NCBI GenBank assembly: GCA_034509735.1
Contig: JACGWO010000001.1
Coordinates: 34,723,966 to 34,787,965 of the forward strand
Origin: Sesamum alatum
Taxonomy: Eukaryota; Streptophyta; Magnoliopsida; Lamiales; Pedaliaceae
Length of the DNA: 64,000 nt
Reading direction: 5' to 3'
The notes under the pieces were generated by a model, which ran no database searches, was not told where the DNA came from, and saw only the letters and a list, made by a program, of their open reading frames with translations. How positions within the stretch are numbered: the stretch's first letter is position 1; the number at the start of each line of letters is the position of its first letter. The translations under genes and the position numbers were made by a program. This document shows, piece after piece, positions 23,547-33,651 of this stretch.

Positions 23547-24111
23547 CTGAAAGATTATGTGGATCGTCCCTGGAGATGAGCGCGTATAGTGGAAGCGCGA
23601 AAGAATGCGTGATAAAAATTACAAAGCATAATTAAAAGGAATTTAAATAATGCAAAACATACATAAACGAATCAAGGGGTGTGCCCTTGATTCTCCCGGG
23701 CGTTCGGTGTATCTCATGTTCAATAAAACACAACATGGAGGCCATAGAATTGAAACCGAAAAAACGAAATTAAAGAACCTACCCGGTTGTAGTTTTGTCT
23801 TCGTTTCGGCTACATGCATTGTTCCCCGTTTTGCACCAAGATCTCAAAGAAGAGACCCTCTAAATCATCTCACTCGCTCCACCGGAAAGCAAACAACCCT
23901 TGTGCTAGCAAGAAATTATTTTGGGGAGAAGAGACATCGATACACGCTATGAATTAACGCAATCAATGTCTCTTATGTTCTTAACTTGAATAAATCAAGA
24001 AGAAAAAAGTAGTATTCTTGGAGATTAAAGAAAGGGGATGGACGAAACTTGAGAGGGAATTGAGAGATGAGAGTTGTAGAGAATAGTAGGTGTGAGTGTG
24101 TGTTTTTTGAG

Positions 24112-24119
24112 TATTTATA
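24112..24119 (-). promoter_or_regulatory. TATA box in B1 5' LTR
   Basis: TATAAATA on the minus strand, about 1670 bp from the LTR 5' end, followed by a CT-rich tract. Likely core promoter of the element. Confidence 0.65.
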
Positions 24120-24834
24120 GAAGATGGAATTTCCTATTCCTTCTCAAACTCTTCCAAAGAGACACACTTTAACTAGGATTTTGACCTAGTCAAATCCTAT
24201 TCAAATTAGGCTTTGATTAAGTCAAATTAATTATGGCCCTTCATCTCATCATTCTCTAGATCAAATCTTGTCCATCCATTTTGATGGGCTTTATGTAATG
24301 GGCCTATTTAATTCTAAATTAAATATTCCCATGGACTTTATATTAAATCATATTTAATATACTAAGCTCATTAATTAATTAATGGAAAGGACTTATTTAA
24401 TTCTAAATTAAATAGTCCCATGGACTTTATATTAAATCCTATTTAATATACCAAGCCCATTAATTAATTCCATAGAATGGGATTATTTAATTCTAAATTA
24501 AATAGTCCCATGGACTTTATATTAAATCATATTTAATATACCAAGCCCACTAATTAATTAATTCACCCTTTTAATCTAATTAAAAGGAAGGCCCATGCTT
24601 TATAAAATTTATATATCTAATTTATGAACTCAAGCCCGATTATTCCAAATAATTCATTGAGGCTTGAATCTCCAAGAAGTATAATTTAATTCCATTAAAT
24701 TAAACCTTCTCCAGGAATTAATTCCAAATTAATTCCCTTTCATTTGGTGTAGCGGGTGTGACTCTTTAGGTTCACCTTTCAGCTAGACTTGGACCTACTT
24801 TTTGTTATTTCATAACCAAAGTAGTCCGTTACCA

Positions 24835-24886
24835 TGGGTGGCCATCTAGCAACGGTCCATGGCACTAGAGACTAGGTGAATTTATG
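24835..24886 (-). promoter_or_regulatory. Conserved LTR block (CCATGG/CTAG dyads), reference copy
   Basis: A roughly 50-bp block shared almost unchanged by LTR-A, -B and -C although most of the surrounding LTR differs. On the element strand it reads CACCTAGTCTCTAGTG, then CCATGGACCGTTGCTAG, then CACCCATGGTAACGG. It holds two CCATGG palindromes, CACTAG…CTAGGTG, and CCGTTGCTA…TGGTAACGG able to pair. It lies ~940-975 bp from the LTR 5' end, upstream of the TATA box. Other copies are near 940, 1940, 4384, 5371, 6362, 15450, 19546, 27860, 34897, 42417, 45838, 47231, 49559 and 60160. Function unknown; position suggests an enhancer or a fold. Confidence 0.65.
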
Positions 24887-25788
24887 GTGTGAACATTTAG
24901 GCTCCGAGTTATACGCAGGTGCGGTCCTACCGACGCTTGATACGTACGGGTACGGTCCTACTGTCGCATTTCTCCCGGCCTTTAGTCTAGGGGTCGGTTC
25001 CCATCCTTGACTAGGAAACTATGCATAATGCTCGAGATAGGTTTAACTCGACGTAGGAAATCCTTTCCCACTACATCAAGTGCTATGGCCATAGACTTTG
25101 TGAGTCTAAACCATCTCCGAGCGCATAGGAGATCTTGTTGTCATATCCTTTGACAGGGGACAGATCCTATCTTGGAATTCACCGTTGTTACACACTCCGA
25201 CTGCACTGGACGAGGCTTATGATGACCATGTGATATAATCGGTCAAATTTCACCAGATCCAAGATACAGCCTTAGTACGTAGGGGACTGCCGTGATCCTC
25301 AAGTCCGAGGACTAATCCCGTACTATCGGAACCGGGAATACGATTCATACCGACCAAGCCCGAGTAGCTTCCATATGATGATTCCCGCGAGTCACCTCAG
25401 TCGGCCGCTCCCCAGCAGGCCGACCCACTAACACTGCTTAGACGATCCTCGTCACCCGTCGATGAAACACGACAGCAGATGCTTAGTGCCAGTCTCAAAT
25501 GGATTCTCGATGCCCTGTCTCGAGATTTCTTTGACTTGGAGTATTTCAGACTGATTCGGCGAAACTGATTTCATGAACCTACCTCCAAGCGTAGTTCCAA
25601 TTTCCCGAAATGTTATTTCAGTCTGTGGGTGTTTGTTGTGACATCGTAACGATGCAAGCAGTAAGTACAACGAACTCATGCCTATGAATCCTTACTTCAT
25701 TCATTAACATAATATTACTTGTTCACAGATTGACGAGTAGTTCTCAGAACAGCCAATACCATTGACTTTCTGGTCACCTATTCTAACA

Positions 25789-25793
25789 CTTGA
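25789..25793. repeat. Target-site duplication of B1, right copy (cttga)
   Basis: Directly follows the LTR terminus ctaaca at 25788 and matches 18255-18259. Confidence 0.93.
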
Positions 25794-26523
25794 TTCCTCA
25801 AGGATCAGCTCATCAGGTTGGACATCCTCTGGGAAGCCTTGCTCTAAGAATACTGCATTCCTTGAAACAAACACCTTTGTTCCAAGGGGTCATAAAAGTA
25901 ATAACCCGCAGTTTTCTTTAGGGTATCCAACGAACCTGCATAAGCTAGACCTGGATTCTAGCTTATCTCCCACTAACCTCTTGACGTATGCGGGGCTACC
26001 CATACTTTCAAGTAGTTGTAGGATGCAGGCTGGCCGTGCCATATCTCATATGGCGTTTGGGTCAATGCACTGGAAGGCGCCAAATTCAACAACTTGGCCG
26101 TCGTTTCTAGTGCATAGTCACGAAAGGATAAGGGCAATTTGGTAAAACTCATCATGGACCGAACCATGTCCAACAGGGTTCGATTCCTCCTTTCAGAGAC
26201 ACCGTTTAATTGTGGTGTTCTGGGAGGTGTCCATTCTGATATTATACCATGTTCTTTTAGATAATCTAGGAACTCGGTACTAAGGTACTCACCGCCTCGG
26301 TCTGACCGTGGGACTTTAATTTTGCAGTTGGTCTGGTTCTCCACTTCAAGTCTGAATTCTTTAAACCTCTCAAGAGCTCCAGACTTGTACCTCATTAGGT
26401 AAACATAATCATACCGTGAATGATCATCGGTAAAGGTTATGAAGTAGGAGAACCCAACTCAAGCCTTGCGTCCTTAGTGGTCCACATACGTCTGTATGGA
26501 CCAAGTCCAATAGACCTGTGGCA
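25794..26523 (-). pseudogene. C2 pol part 2: integrase core
   Basis: Continuation of C2 beyond the B1 insertion, matching C1 bases 30670-31400. Shows RSDRGGEYLSTEF, NGVSERRNRTLLDMVRSMM and YEIWHGQPASYNYLKVW; 25973-26395 is open, with frameshifts near 25980 and 26400. Cut at 26523/26524 by the C4 LTR stub, so the N-terminal integrase, protease and gag of C2 are not present in the window. Confidence 0.9.
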
Positions 26524-26798
26524 TGAAAGAAATCGGTGGATCGTCCCGGGAATTGCGCGAATGCGGAAGCGCGATAAAAATAAAGATACAAAAAATAAAG
26601 CATGCTTTAATTTAAAAGAACACGCTCAAGGGGTGTACCCTTGAGGCTCCCGGGCGTTCGGTGTATCTCATGATTATATAACATGTAAAGAAATCATGAA
26701 GGCCATAAAGTTGAAAAATTAAAGAGGGACGAAAAATAAAGCGAGACCTACCCGTTGTCGTTTTCGTCTTCAACGGCTACACGCGTTATTCCCCGTTT
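26524..26798 (-). mobile_element. C4: LTR-C stub (3' end of an LTR)
   Basis: The first 275 bp of LTR-C read from the tgaaagaaatcgg end, joined to C2 integrase (…gtggca). It stops at 'ccccgttt', where another LTR-C starts. This is consistent with an LTR-C element in C2 that was later hit by a second LTR-C element; the rest of the first element is not in the window. Confidence 0.85.
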
Positions 26799-28803
26799 TG
26801 AAAGAAATCGGTGGATCGTCCCGGGAATTGCGCAAATGCGGAAGCGCGATAAAAATAAACATATGAAAATTAAAGCATGCTTTAAATTTAAAAGTACACG
26901 CTCAAGGGGTGTGCCCTTGAGGTTCCCGGGGTTCGGTGTTTCTCATGATCATATAACATGTAAAGAAATCATGGAGGCCATAGAGTTGAAAATTAAAGAG
27001 GGACGAAAAAGTAAAACGAGACCTACCCGTTGTCGTTTTCGTCTTCAACGGCTACTCGCGTTGTTCCCCGTTTTGCACCGAGATCTCGTTCTTGAGACCC
27101 TCCAAATCGTGACACACGATCCACCCACGTATGTTGCACGTCGTGCTAGCAACGAACAAGTGTATATTTCTGGAGTGGATGAATCAACAACACGTTATCA
27201 ATTAACGGTATTGATTCATCTAAGTTCTAATGTTCCAAGAACAAAAGAACAAGTAAATAGTTTCTTGGAGAGTGAGAGAGAGAGAGAGAGGCGGACGAGA
27301 TGTAGGAGAGGGGAGAGATGAGTGTGTGTTGTGTGTGTGATTTCAAGAATCATCATCATTCAAAAGGTTGGAAGCTAGAGGTATTTATAGAGGAGGAGTT
27401 TAATCCTCTTTAAACTCCTACTCTAAGAACTCTAATTTGACTAGGATTTTGACCTAGTCAAAGTCCTAGTCAAACTAGTGTTTGATCTAGTCAAACGAAT
27501 CCTAGCCTTCCATCTCCCCTTTCCATCTCAACCGTTGATTTTAATTTAATGGAATATTTAAATCCCATTAAATATTCCAAAAGGCTAAAAGAATAAATAT
27601 AATATAATAAATAAATATTAATATTTATTCTAAGCCCATTAAATCAACCCTTTAATAAATCCTATTTATTAATTTAATTCCTTTTATCAAATAGAAGGAA
27701 TTAATTTCTCCAAGAAAATATAGGACCCGATTAAATCTAATTTAATCATTCCTTTACTCCAATATTTAATTTCAAATTAAATATTAAGTGTCTGTGGATA
27801 GTGTGTGACTCTTTAGGTTCACCATTCAGCTAGACTTGGTCGGATTCCTAGAATCCGCCCGTTACCATGGGTGGCCATCTAGCAACGGTCCATGGCAGTA
27901 GAGACTAGGTGAAATAATTGGGGATGAACATTTAGATTCTAACAGTACACTTGTCGTTCTGTCTTCGGTCTCATCACTTAGAGTCTAGGGCACGGAAAAA
28001 GCAGGTACCCATTTTGGACCTAAGTGTCGGTCTGTCCTTACTAAACGCCGCAAGGGAAACCTTCACTTCTGTTCAGTTACTGTGGCCACAGATTTCAGGG
28101 ACAAGACACAGAGCATACATGAGACTCAACTGTCAATGCCTTTTGATAGGAGACAGATCCTTTCTTGGAAACTATTGTCACTCTGTGCACCCGAGCCGCA
28201 CTAGACATGGCTTATGACTACTCAAGAGTATTTTGGCAATCTCTCACCATATCTAAGATACAGACCTGATGCACAGGTAAATTCAGTAGTTCCTCAAGTC
28301 AAAGGACTTGGCCTGTACCGTTGGAACCGGGAATACACGTCATACCTTGCTGACCATACTCAAGGTCCTCCGTAAGACGATTCCCGCGAGTCACCTCAGT
28401 CAACTGCTTCCTAGCATGCTGACCCACTAATACTGCTTAGACGACCTTCGTCACCCGTCGATGAAATACGACAGCAGATGCTTAGTGCAAGTCTCAAAGG
28501 GAATCCCGGTACCCATTTTTGGGATTCGTTGACTTGGAGATTTCCGGACTGATTCGGTAAGACTGATTTCATGGACCTACCTCCAAGCGTAGTCCCAGTC
28601 CCCGAAATCGTTTCTCAGTCAGTGGGCTTTGTTTGCGTAGTGAACAGAAATGTAAATGCAGATATAAGTGAACGTAAACAAAGTATTGCCATATGAATTT
28701 TCACTTCTTTATTCATAAATGTTTTTATCAAATACCAAAAATTGTCTAGACATAGGTTACATATTCCTGCCAAAATTGGCTTACATGGTCACCTATTCTA
28801 ACA
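26799..28803 (-). mobile_element. C1 3' LTR (family C)
   Basis: 2005 bp, TGTTAGAATAGGTGACC … TTTCTTTCA on the minus strand. It directly abuts the PPT at 28804 and contains the conserved block (27860-27910). Confidence 0.95.
27382..27389 (-). promoter_or_regulatory. TATA box in C1 3' LTR
   Basis: Minus-strand TATAAATA in the context CTATAAATACCTC. The corresponding boxes are at 45365-45372 (TATATAAA) and 59682-59689. Confidence 0.65.
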
Positions 28804-28816
28804 ATCTCCCACTTGA
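28804..28816 (-). promoter_or_regulatory. Polypurine tract of C1
   Basis: Minus-strand tcaagtgggagat immediately before the 3' LTR start TGTTAG. Confidence 0.85.
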
Positions 28817-28819
28817 CCT

Positions 28820-29821
28820 TTAAAGCCAATTGCCCATATGCTTAATCCCCATCTTCTCAAGATGTTGCGTATGAGCGCTCTGCGACATAGGCTTTGTCAG
28901 CAGGTCTGCTGTGTTGTCTGTCGAGTTGACTCGGTCCATCCGGACGTCACCTCTTCCTACCTTTTCTCTATGAAGATGGTAGCGTCTAAGAATGTGTTTG
29001 GACCGGTGATGAGATCTCGGTTCCTTTGCTTGCACTATAGCGCCGTTGTTATCACAGAAAATGACAACAGGCTCGGCGATGCTAGGCACCACACCCAACT
29101 CTTGGATGTAGTTTCTCATCCAAACCGCTTCCTTAGCAGCTTCTGAAGCTGCTATGTACTCAGCCTCTGTGGTGGAGTCAGCAATGGTTGCTTGCTTGGA
29201 ACTTTTCCAAGCTACTACTCCTCCATTGAGTTTGAATACGTACCCCGATTGAGACTTGGCATCATCGTCATCAGACTGGAAGCTAGCGTCGCTAAAGCCT
29301 TCCACAATTAGTTCTCCATTGCCATAGACTAGGAACATTTCCTTAGTCCTCCTTAGGTACTTAAGGATGCCCTTAACAGCATTCCAATGTGCCTCTCCTG
29401 CACAGGACTGATATCTGCTTGTCACGCTCAAAGCGTATGCAATGTCAGGCCTAGTGCAGTGGACCGCATATTGTATGCTACCTACGGCAGAAGCATAGGG
29501 GATGACTTTCATCCTTTCAAGTTCCTCATCTGTCTGTGGGGACTGTTTTTTGGATAACTTGATCCCATGCCTCATTGGAAGGAATCCTCGTTTGGAGTTG
29601 TCCATTCGATATCTCTTCAGGACTTTCTCCATATACGAGTTTTGGGTGAGTCTTAACATCCTTTTAGATCTGTCCCTGACAATCTGGATGCCTTGGATGT
29701 AGGAGGCTTCACCCAAGTCCTTCATGGAAAACTGGGTTGATAACCATGCTTTTGTGTTTCCTAACATTCTAACGTCATTACCAATGAGCAGAATGTCATC
29801 CACATAAAGCACTAGGAACAC
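28820..29821 (-). pseudogene. C1 RT C-terminal half and RNase H (open frame)
   Basis: An open stretch of 333 residues. It starts inside RT (FLVLYVDDILLIGND, intact YVDD) and continues through the RT thumb to RNase H, with GFSDASF, STTEAEYIA and IFCDNNGAI carrying the acidic catalytic residues, and ends at the natural C-terminus near the PPT. It is separated from the rest of RT by a Tyr-to-stop change (TAC to TAG) at about 29848, so it is part of a dead pol although its own residues look sound. It is the best preserved RNase H in the window. Confidence 0.9.
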
Positions 29822-29845
29822 TATTGAGCTCCCACTGACCTTCTT

Positions 29846-30439
29846 CTATACACAAGGGTCGAATTCATTTTTGATGAAGTCATAACCCCGTATTACTTGA
29901 TCAAAGCGAATGTTCAAACTTCGGGAGGCTTGTTTGAGGCCATAGATGGACTTTTGGAGACGACAGACTTTCTGCTCTTCTCCAGTGACCGTGAAACCCT
30001 CCGGCTGATCCATATAGATCTCTTCTTCAACGAAACCGTTGAGGAAGGCCGTTTTCACGTCCATCTACCATATCTCATAGTCATACCATGCTGCTATGGC
30101 GAGCAGAATCCGAATGGATTTAGCCATGGCTACTGGCGAGTAGGTATGGTCAAAATCGACCCCGGGTCGTTGAGTGTATCCCTTAGCTACAAGCCTAGCC
30201 TTGAAGGTTGTGACTTCTCCATCAACGCCAAGTTTGCGCTTGTAGACCCACTTACAGCCGACTGGCTTAACACCTTTCAGTGGATCTACAAGACTCCATA
30301 CTTGGTTCTCGCTCATGGAGTCCATTTCGGCTTTCATGGCCTCAAGCCATTTCCCGGAGTCGATGTCAGACATCGCTTCTCCATACGTCTTAGGATCGTT
30401 ATCCAAAAGATTGGTCGCACCTAGAAAGCCATATCTCAC
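29846..30439 (-). pseudogene. C1 RT N-terminal half (two frames split by a stop)
   Basis: 30065-30439 covers [35 protein letters not shown] and AWYDYEIW. An in-frame TAG (from CAG) follows, and then 29846-30064 resumes with MDVKTAFLNGFVEEEIYMDQ, the first RT catalytic motif, to DPCV. Compared with A1 and A2, this shows exactly which segment those copies have lost. Confidence 0.9.
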
Positions 30440-30547
30440 TGGAGGTTTGGACTCTCTAGTGGACCTACGGAGAATGGGAACATCAGTGGTGACTGTGGGC
30501 GCTGACTGTATCGGAGCCGGCGGTTCAGGAACCGGGACTAGCTATTC

Positions 30548-31513
30548 CTAAGGCCGTCCTTCATGCCTAGCATGTTGGACTTCTCGAGGTTGGTCAGCCC
30601 TTCGGCTGTTAATCCTGAATCCTCTAAGTGAGGGTTCCGCGGCCTCCTCTGATGGCTGGATTCCATCACTTGATTCCTCAAGGATCAGCTCATCAGGTAG
30701 GATATCCTCCGGGAAGCCTTGCTCCAAGAATACTGCATTTCTTGAAACAAACACCTTTTTTTCCAAGGGGTCATAAAAGTAATAACCCCCAGTTTCTTTA
30801 GGGTATCCAACGAACCTGCATAAGCTAGACCTAGATTCTAACTTATCTCCCACTAACCTCTTGACGTATGCGGGGCTACCCCACACTTTCAAGTAGTTGT
30901 AGGATGCAGGCTTGCCGTGCCATATCTCATATGGTGTTTGGGTCAATGCACTAGTAGGTGCTAAATTCCACAATTTGGCCACCGTTTCTAGTGCATAGCC
31001 CCAAAACGATAAGGGCAATTTGGTAAAACTCATCATGGACCGAATCATGTCCAACAGGGTTCGATTCCTCCTTTCAGAGACACCATTTAACTGTGGTGTT
31101 TCTGGAGGTGTCCATTCTGATATTATACCATGTTCTTTTAGATAATCTAGGAACTCCGTACTAAGGTACTCACCGCCTCGGTCCGACCGAAGGATTTTAA
31201 TTTTGCAGTTGGTTTGGTTCTCCACTTCAAGTCTGAATTCTTTAAACCTCTCAAGAGCTTCAGACTTGTACCTCATCAGGTAAACATAACCATACCGCGA
31301 ATGATCATCGGTGAAGGTTATGAAGTAGGAGAACCTACCTCGGGCCTGCGTCCTTAGTGGTCCACATACGTCTGTATGGTCCAAGTCCAACAGACCTGTG
31401 GCAAGCCTGCTTTGTCCTACAAAGGGCTTCTTGGTCATTTTCCCTCTTAGACAGGACTCACAAGTTGGTAGATCGCTCAAGTCCCCAACCTCTAGGTTAT
31501 TTGAGTCTACCAA
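30548..31513 (-). pseudogene. C1 integrase core (open frame, 321 residues)
   Basis: Copia integrase from the zinc-finger tail (TCESCLRGKMTKKPFVG) through the core: first Asp in DHTDVCGPL, second in RSDRGGEYLS, Glu in NGVSERRNRTL, then the copia GKxxY-type C-terminal region (YEIWHGKPASYNYLKVWGSP, FVGYPKETGGYYFYD). All three catalytic residues are present. Upstream, a one-base deletion near 31550 breaks the HARLGH motif and the link to protease. The 3' end runs out of frame before RT. Closely matches C2 part 2. Confidence 0.9.
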
Positions 31514-31587
31514 CCTTTTTGTCCTATCTTGGGATATGTGACCTACCTAGCGTGCCACAGACGTGCGTTCCCGTTATTATCTAATTT

Positions 31588-31990
31588 TCATTTGTGTTGT
31601 GCATTGAGGACGAAATTCGTTTGTTGCAAGATATAGAGCCCGTTATTTAATGTACCAAGCAGATGAGCAATTCCAAACCTCATCAAATAAAAGCAATTTT
31701 TATTGATTCTAAACTCATAACCACTATTGTCCAACAATGGAATGGAAATGATGTTTTTAATCATACTAGGTACAAAATAAACTCGCTCTAATTCTATGCT
31801 AATACTATCACTAATCACTAGAGTAGCGGATCCTACTACTTCTGCCGAGATGCCCTTGCCATTCCCAAGCTTCAGGATCATGTCCCCGCTACCCCAGTTT
31901 TCTGCTTCTTTTCAACACCTGCAAGTCATTGCAAATGTGAGCTCCACAGCCGGTATCTAATACCCAAGAGGCAGAATTAGTGACCATGTT
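31588..31990 (-). pseudogene. C1 protease and integrase N-terminal linker
   Basis: Protease SWVLDTGCGAHICNDLQ at about 31925-31980 with an intact DTG. A stop (GGTAGC context, ~31886) follows, then 31588-31881 MILKLGNGK…YFVPSMIKNIISIPLLDN…LLGTLNNGLYILQQ, a typical copia linker ahead of the integrase zinc finger. It ends at another in-frame stop at 31588. Confidence 0.85.
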
Positions 31991-32038
31991 AACTTCAATA
32001 AAAAAAAAACCTTGGTTCGAGAAGAGTTTGGGGCACTC

Positions 32039-32872
32039 TCACTTCCAATGCCCTTTCTCACGGCAGTTGATACATATGTCATATGCCTGCGACTGTTGCT
32101 TGGAGACAACCTTTACCTTTCCTTTGCCTTTCCCCTCTTTGGCAATGGGAACACTCTTAGTGTTCGTAGCTGCTTTGACGGCCTTTCCCTTCCCTTTCTT
32201 CTTTTTCCAACATCCGGCACCTTTGCCTTTCGTCTTCAAAGTTGAAGCACCTCCAAACAATACCGAAGGCGCGGACTTCTTAGTCGTTGCCTCGTATTGC
32301 ACCAACATATTAATCAACTCATGAATGCCCTTCTCAAGTGCGTTCATGTTGTAGTTGACGATAAATTGGTCAAAGGAGGGTGGGAGTAACTGAAGGATCA
32401 CATCTTTGTACGTTTCATTATCGAGACCTGCCTTTAGGTCCTCGAGCTTTTCCACCAGGGTAAGTATTTTAACCCCGTGCTCTTGTACAGAGGATCCTTC
32501 TGTCATTTTAGTTTCAAAGAACGCCTTGGTCGCAACATACCTAGTATGCCGGTCCGGGACTGCATAGCAATCCTTAAGGCGAGCCATTATGGAAGGGACG
32601 TCGTCTAGCCTTTCATATTGCTTCTTAATCTCATTGGTCATCGAACCAAGTATGATGCTACGGACCTTCCAGTTATCCTTATGCCAAGTCTCGAACGTCT
32701 CACGTTCTTCTGGCGTGGATCCTTCCGGCAAGGTCCTAGGGAGAGGCTCGTCCATGACGTAGCCTTGGTTCTCGTAATCTAGGACTATCCTGAGATTGCG
32801 CAACCAGTCGTTGTATTTTGTTCCATTAAATTTGTTTATCTCAAGAATGGTGAAATGTGGGTTCTTAGACAT
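32039..32872 (-). pseudogene. C1 gag, 277 codons, stopped inside the zinc knuckle
   Basis: Starts MSKNPHFTILEINKFNGTKY and is the most complete gag in the window. Gag builds the cytoplasmic virus-like particle. It has an N-terminal capsid-type domain, a Lys/Gly-rich stretch (KKKKGKGK, about residues 225-260) and the start of the zinc knuckle CINCREKGHWK (residues 267-277). A TGA at 32039-32041 replaces the Arg codon expected in HWKRECP, so the knuckle loses its last Cys and pol is cut off. Without that stop, gag would read on into protease. Confidence 0.9.
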
Positions 32873-33237
32873 TTTAAAATCTACATTTTAAAAAACAGTA
32901 CACGATCAGCAGAAAATAAAGACGGTGGTTTGACAAAAATAATTAAACGCTTGGTCTTTAGTCATTTAATCCTCCCACTATTTATACAAAAACACGGTAC
33001 TCTCAAACGTGATTTTCGAAAAATCCTTTCCTAGTGGGCTTAGGACCCACAGCGATTTTTCTCATACCCCACTTTTACGATTCGCATGGAAAAGATTCTG
33101 TGGGAGGTATTCCATACCATTCTCGTTCCACGAGATTCCCAAGATTGTTGCCTCACCCTTTCACATTATCCCGAGGACTCCAAGCGAATCATGCTAATTG
33201 GGCGTTAGACCCAACCCAATCAACCGAGCCACAGACC

Positions 33238-33353
33238 CACTGGTACCCCCACGACTCGTGAGACAGGTAACAGCAACCCATTTTTCGTTCATGACATACT
33301 ACAGCTTCTTTTAAGTACAATAACATGCCACGACTCGTGAGACCACGCTATTG
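33238..33353 (-). promoter_or_regulatory. Twin palindrome-loop hairpins in C1 leader
   Basis: On the RNA strand, hairpin 1 (33318-33353) pairs CAATAGCGTG with CATGTTATTG: ten pairs, two of them G-U. Its loop GTCT + CACGAGTCGTG + G is identical to that in A. Hairpin 2 (33238-33275) pairs TGCTGTTACC with GGTACCAGTG with one mismatch and shows the palindrome at 33250-33260. The palindromes lie about 457 and 378 nt upstream of the gag ATG. Confidence 0.6.
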
Positions 33354-33646
33354 ACCTAAAACAGCTTCCTCATTATGCCATGGATTGGAAGGCATGGACA
33401 AACTCCTAGAGTTCATGTCCATTTTGTCTAGGGTCTAATATTTCATCATTGGTCCAACCAATGTGAGAGTAGTAAATGACCGAGATCTCATAATAAATAA
33501 ACATTCACACATTCATCCATCATTCGTAAATTAAACCATCCATAGCAGTTATATGATAAATAAAAAACCCATTCATCCATCATAATAACCACATGCAAAA
33601 TTAAAGCCTAGCACGCCCCTGTTGGATGATCACGAGCCCGAATCCT

Positions 33647-33651
33647 ATGCG
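33647..33651. repeat. Target-site duplication of A2, left copy (atgcg)
   Basis: atgcg before the LTR-A start; the second copy is at 43399-43403. Joining the flanks restores 'cctatgcgacccactgagcc', present unbroken at ~22016 and ~40040. Confidence 0.95.

Larger units (their letters stand above)
18260..25788 (-). mobile_element. Element B1: Ty1/copia family B, deleted copy, 7.5 kb
   Basis: Minus strand: 5' LTR 23548-25788, PBS 23535-23546, leader, decayed gag, integrase remnant, then a truncated 3' LTR 18260-19684. It is flanked by 5-bp duplications cttga and inserted in C2 pol. RT, RNase H, the PPT and the first ~815 bp of the 3' LTR are missing at about 19684. Since both outer ends and the TSD are intact, that loss followed integration, or arose during the reverse transcription that made this copy. 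Confidence 0.93.
23548..25788 (-). mobile_element. B1 5' LTR (family B), complete
   Basis: 2241 bp, TGTTAGAATAGGTGACC … AATCTTTCA on the minus strand. It includes the conserved block (24825-24885), three ~89-bp repeats and a TATA box at 24112-24119. It is the reference copy for family B in this window. Confidence 0.95.
32873..33651 (-). mobile_element. C1 leader, gag-proximal part
   Basis: Untranslated leader next to the gag ATG, homologous to A and B leaders. It contains the twin palindrome hairpins and ends at the A2 insertion point (atgcg, 33647-33651). Confidence 0.88.

Noticed and set aside
27272..27291. Simple repeats: (ga)n here, (tg)n at 45312-45325, poly-T at 2900 and 40900.
   Set aside because: Short, ordinary low-complexity runs within LTRs and leaders; not annotated separately.
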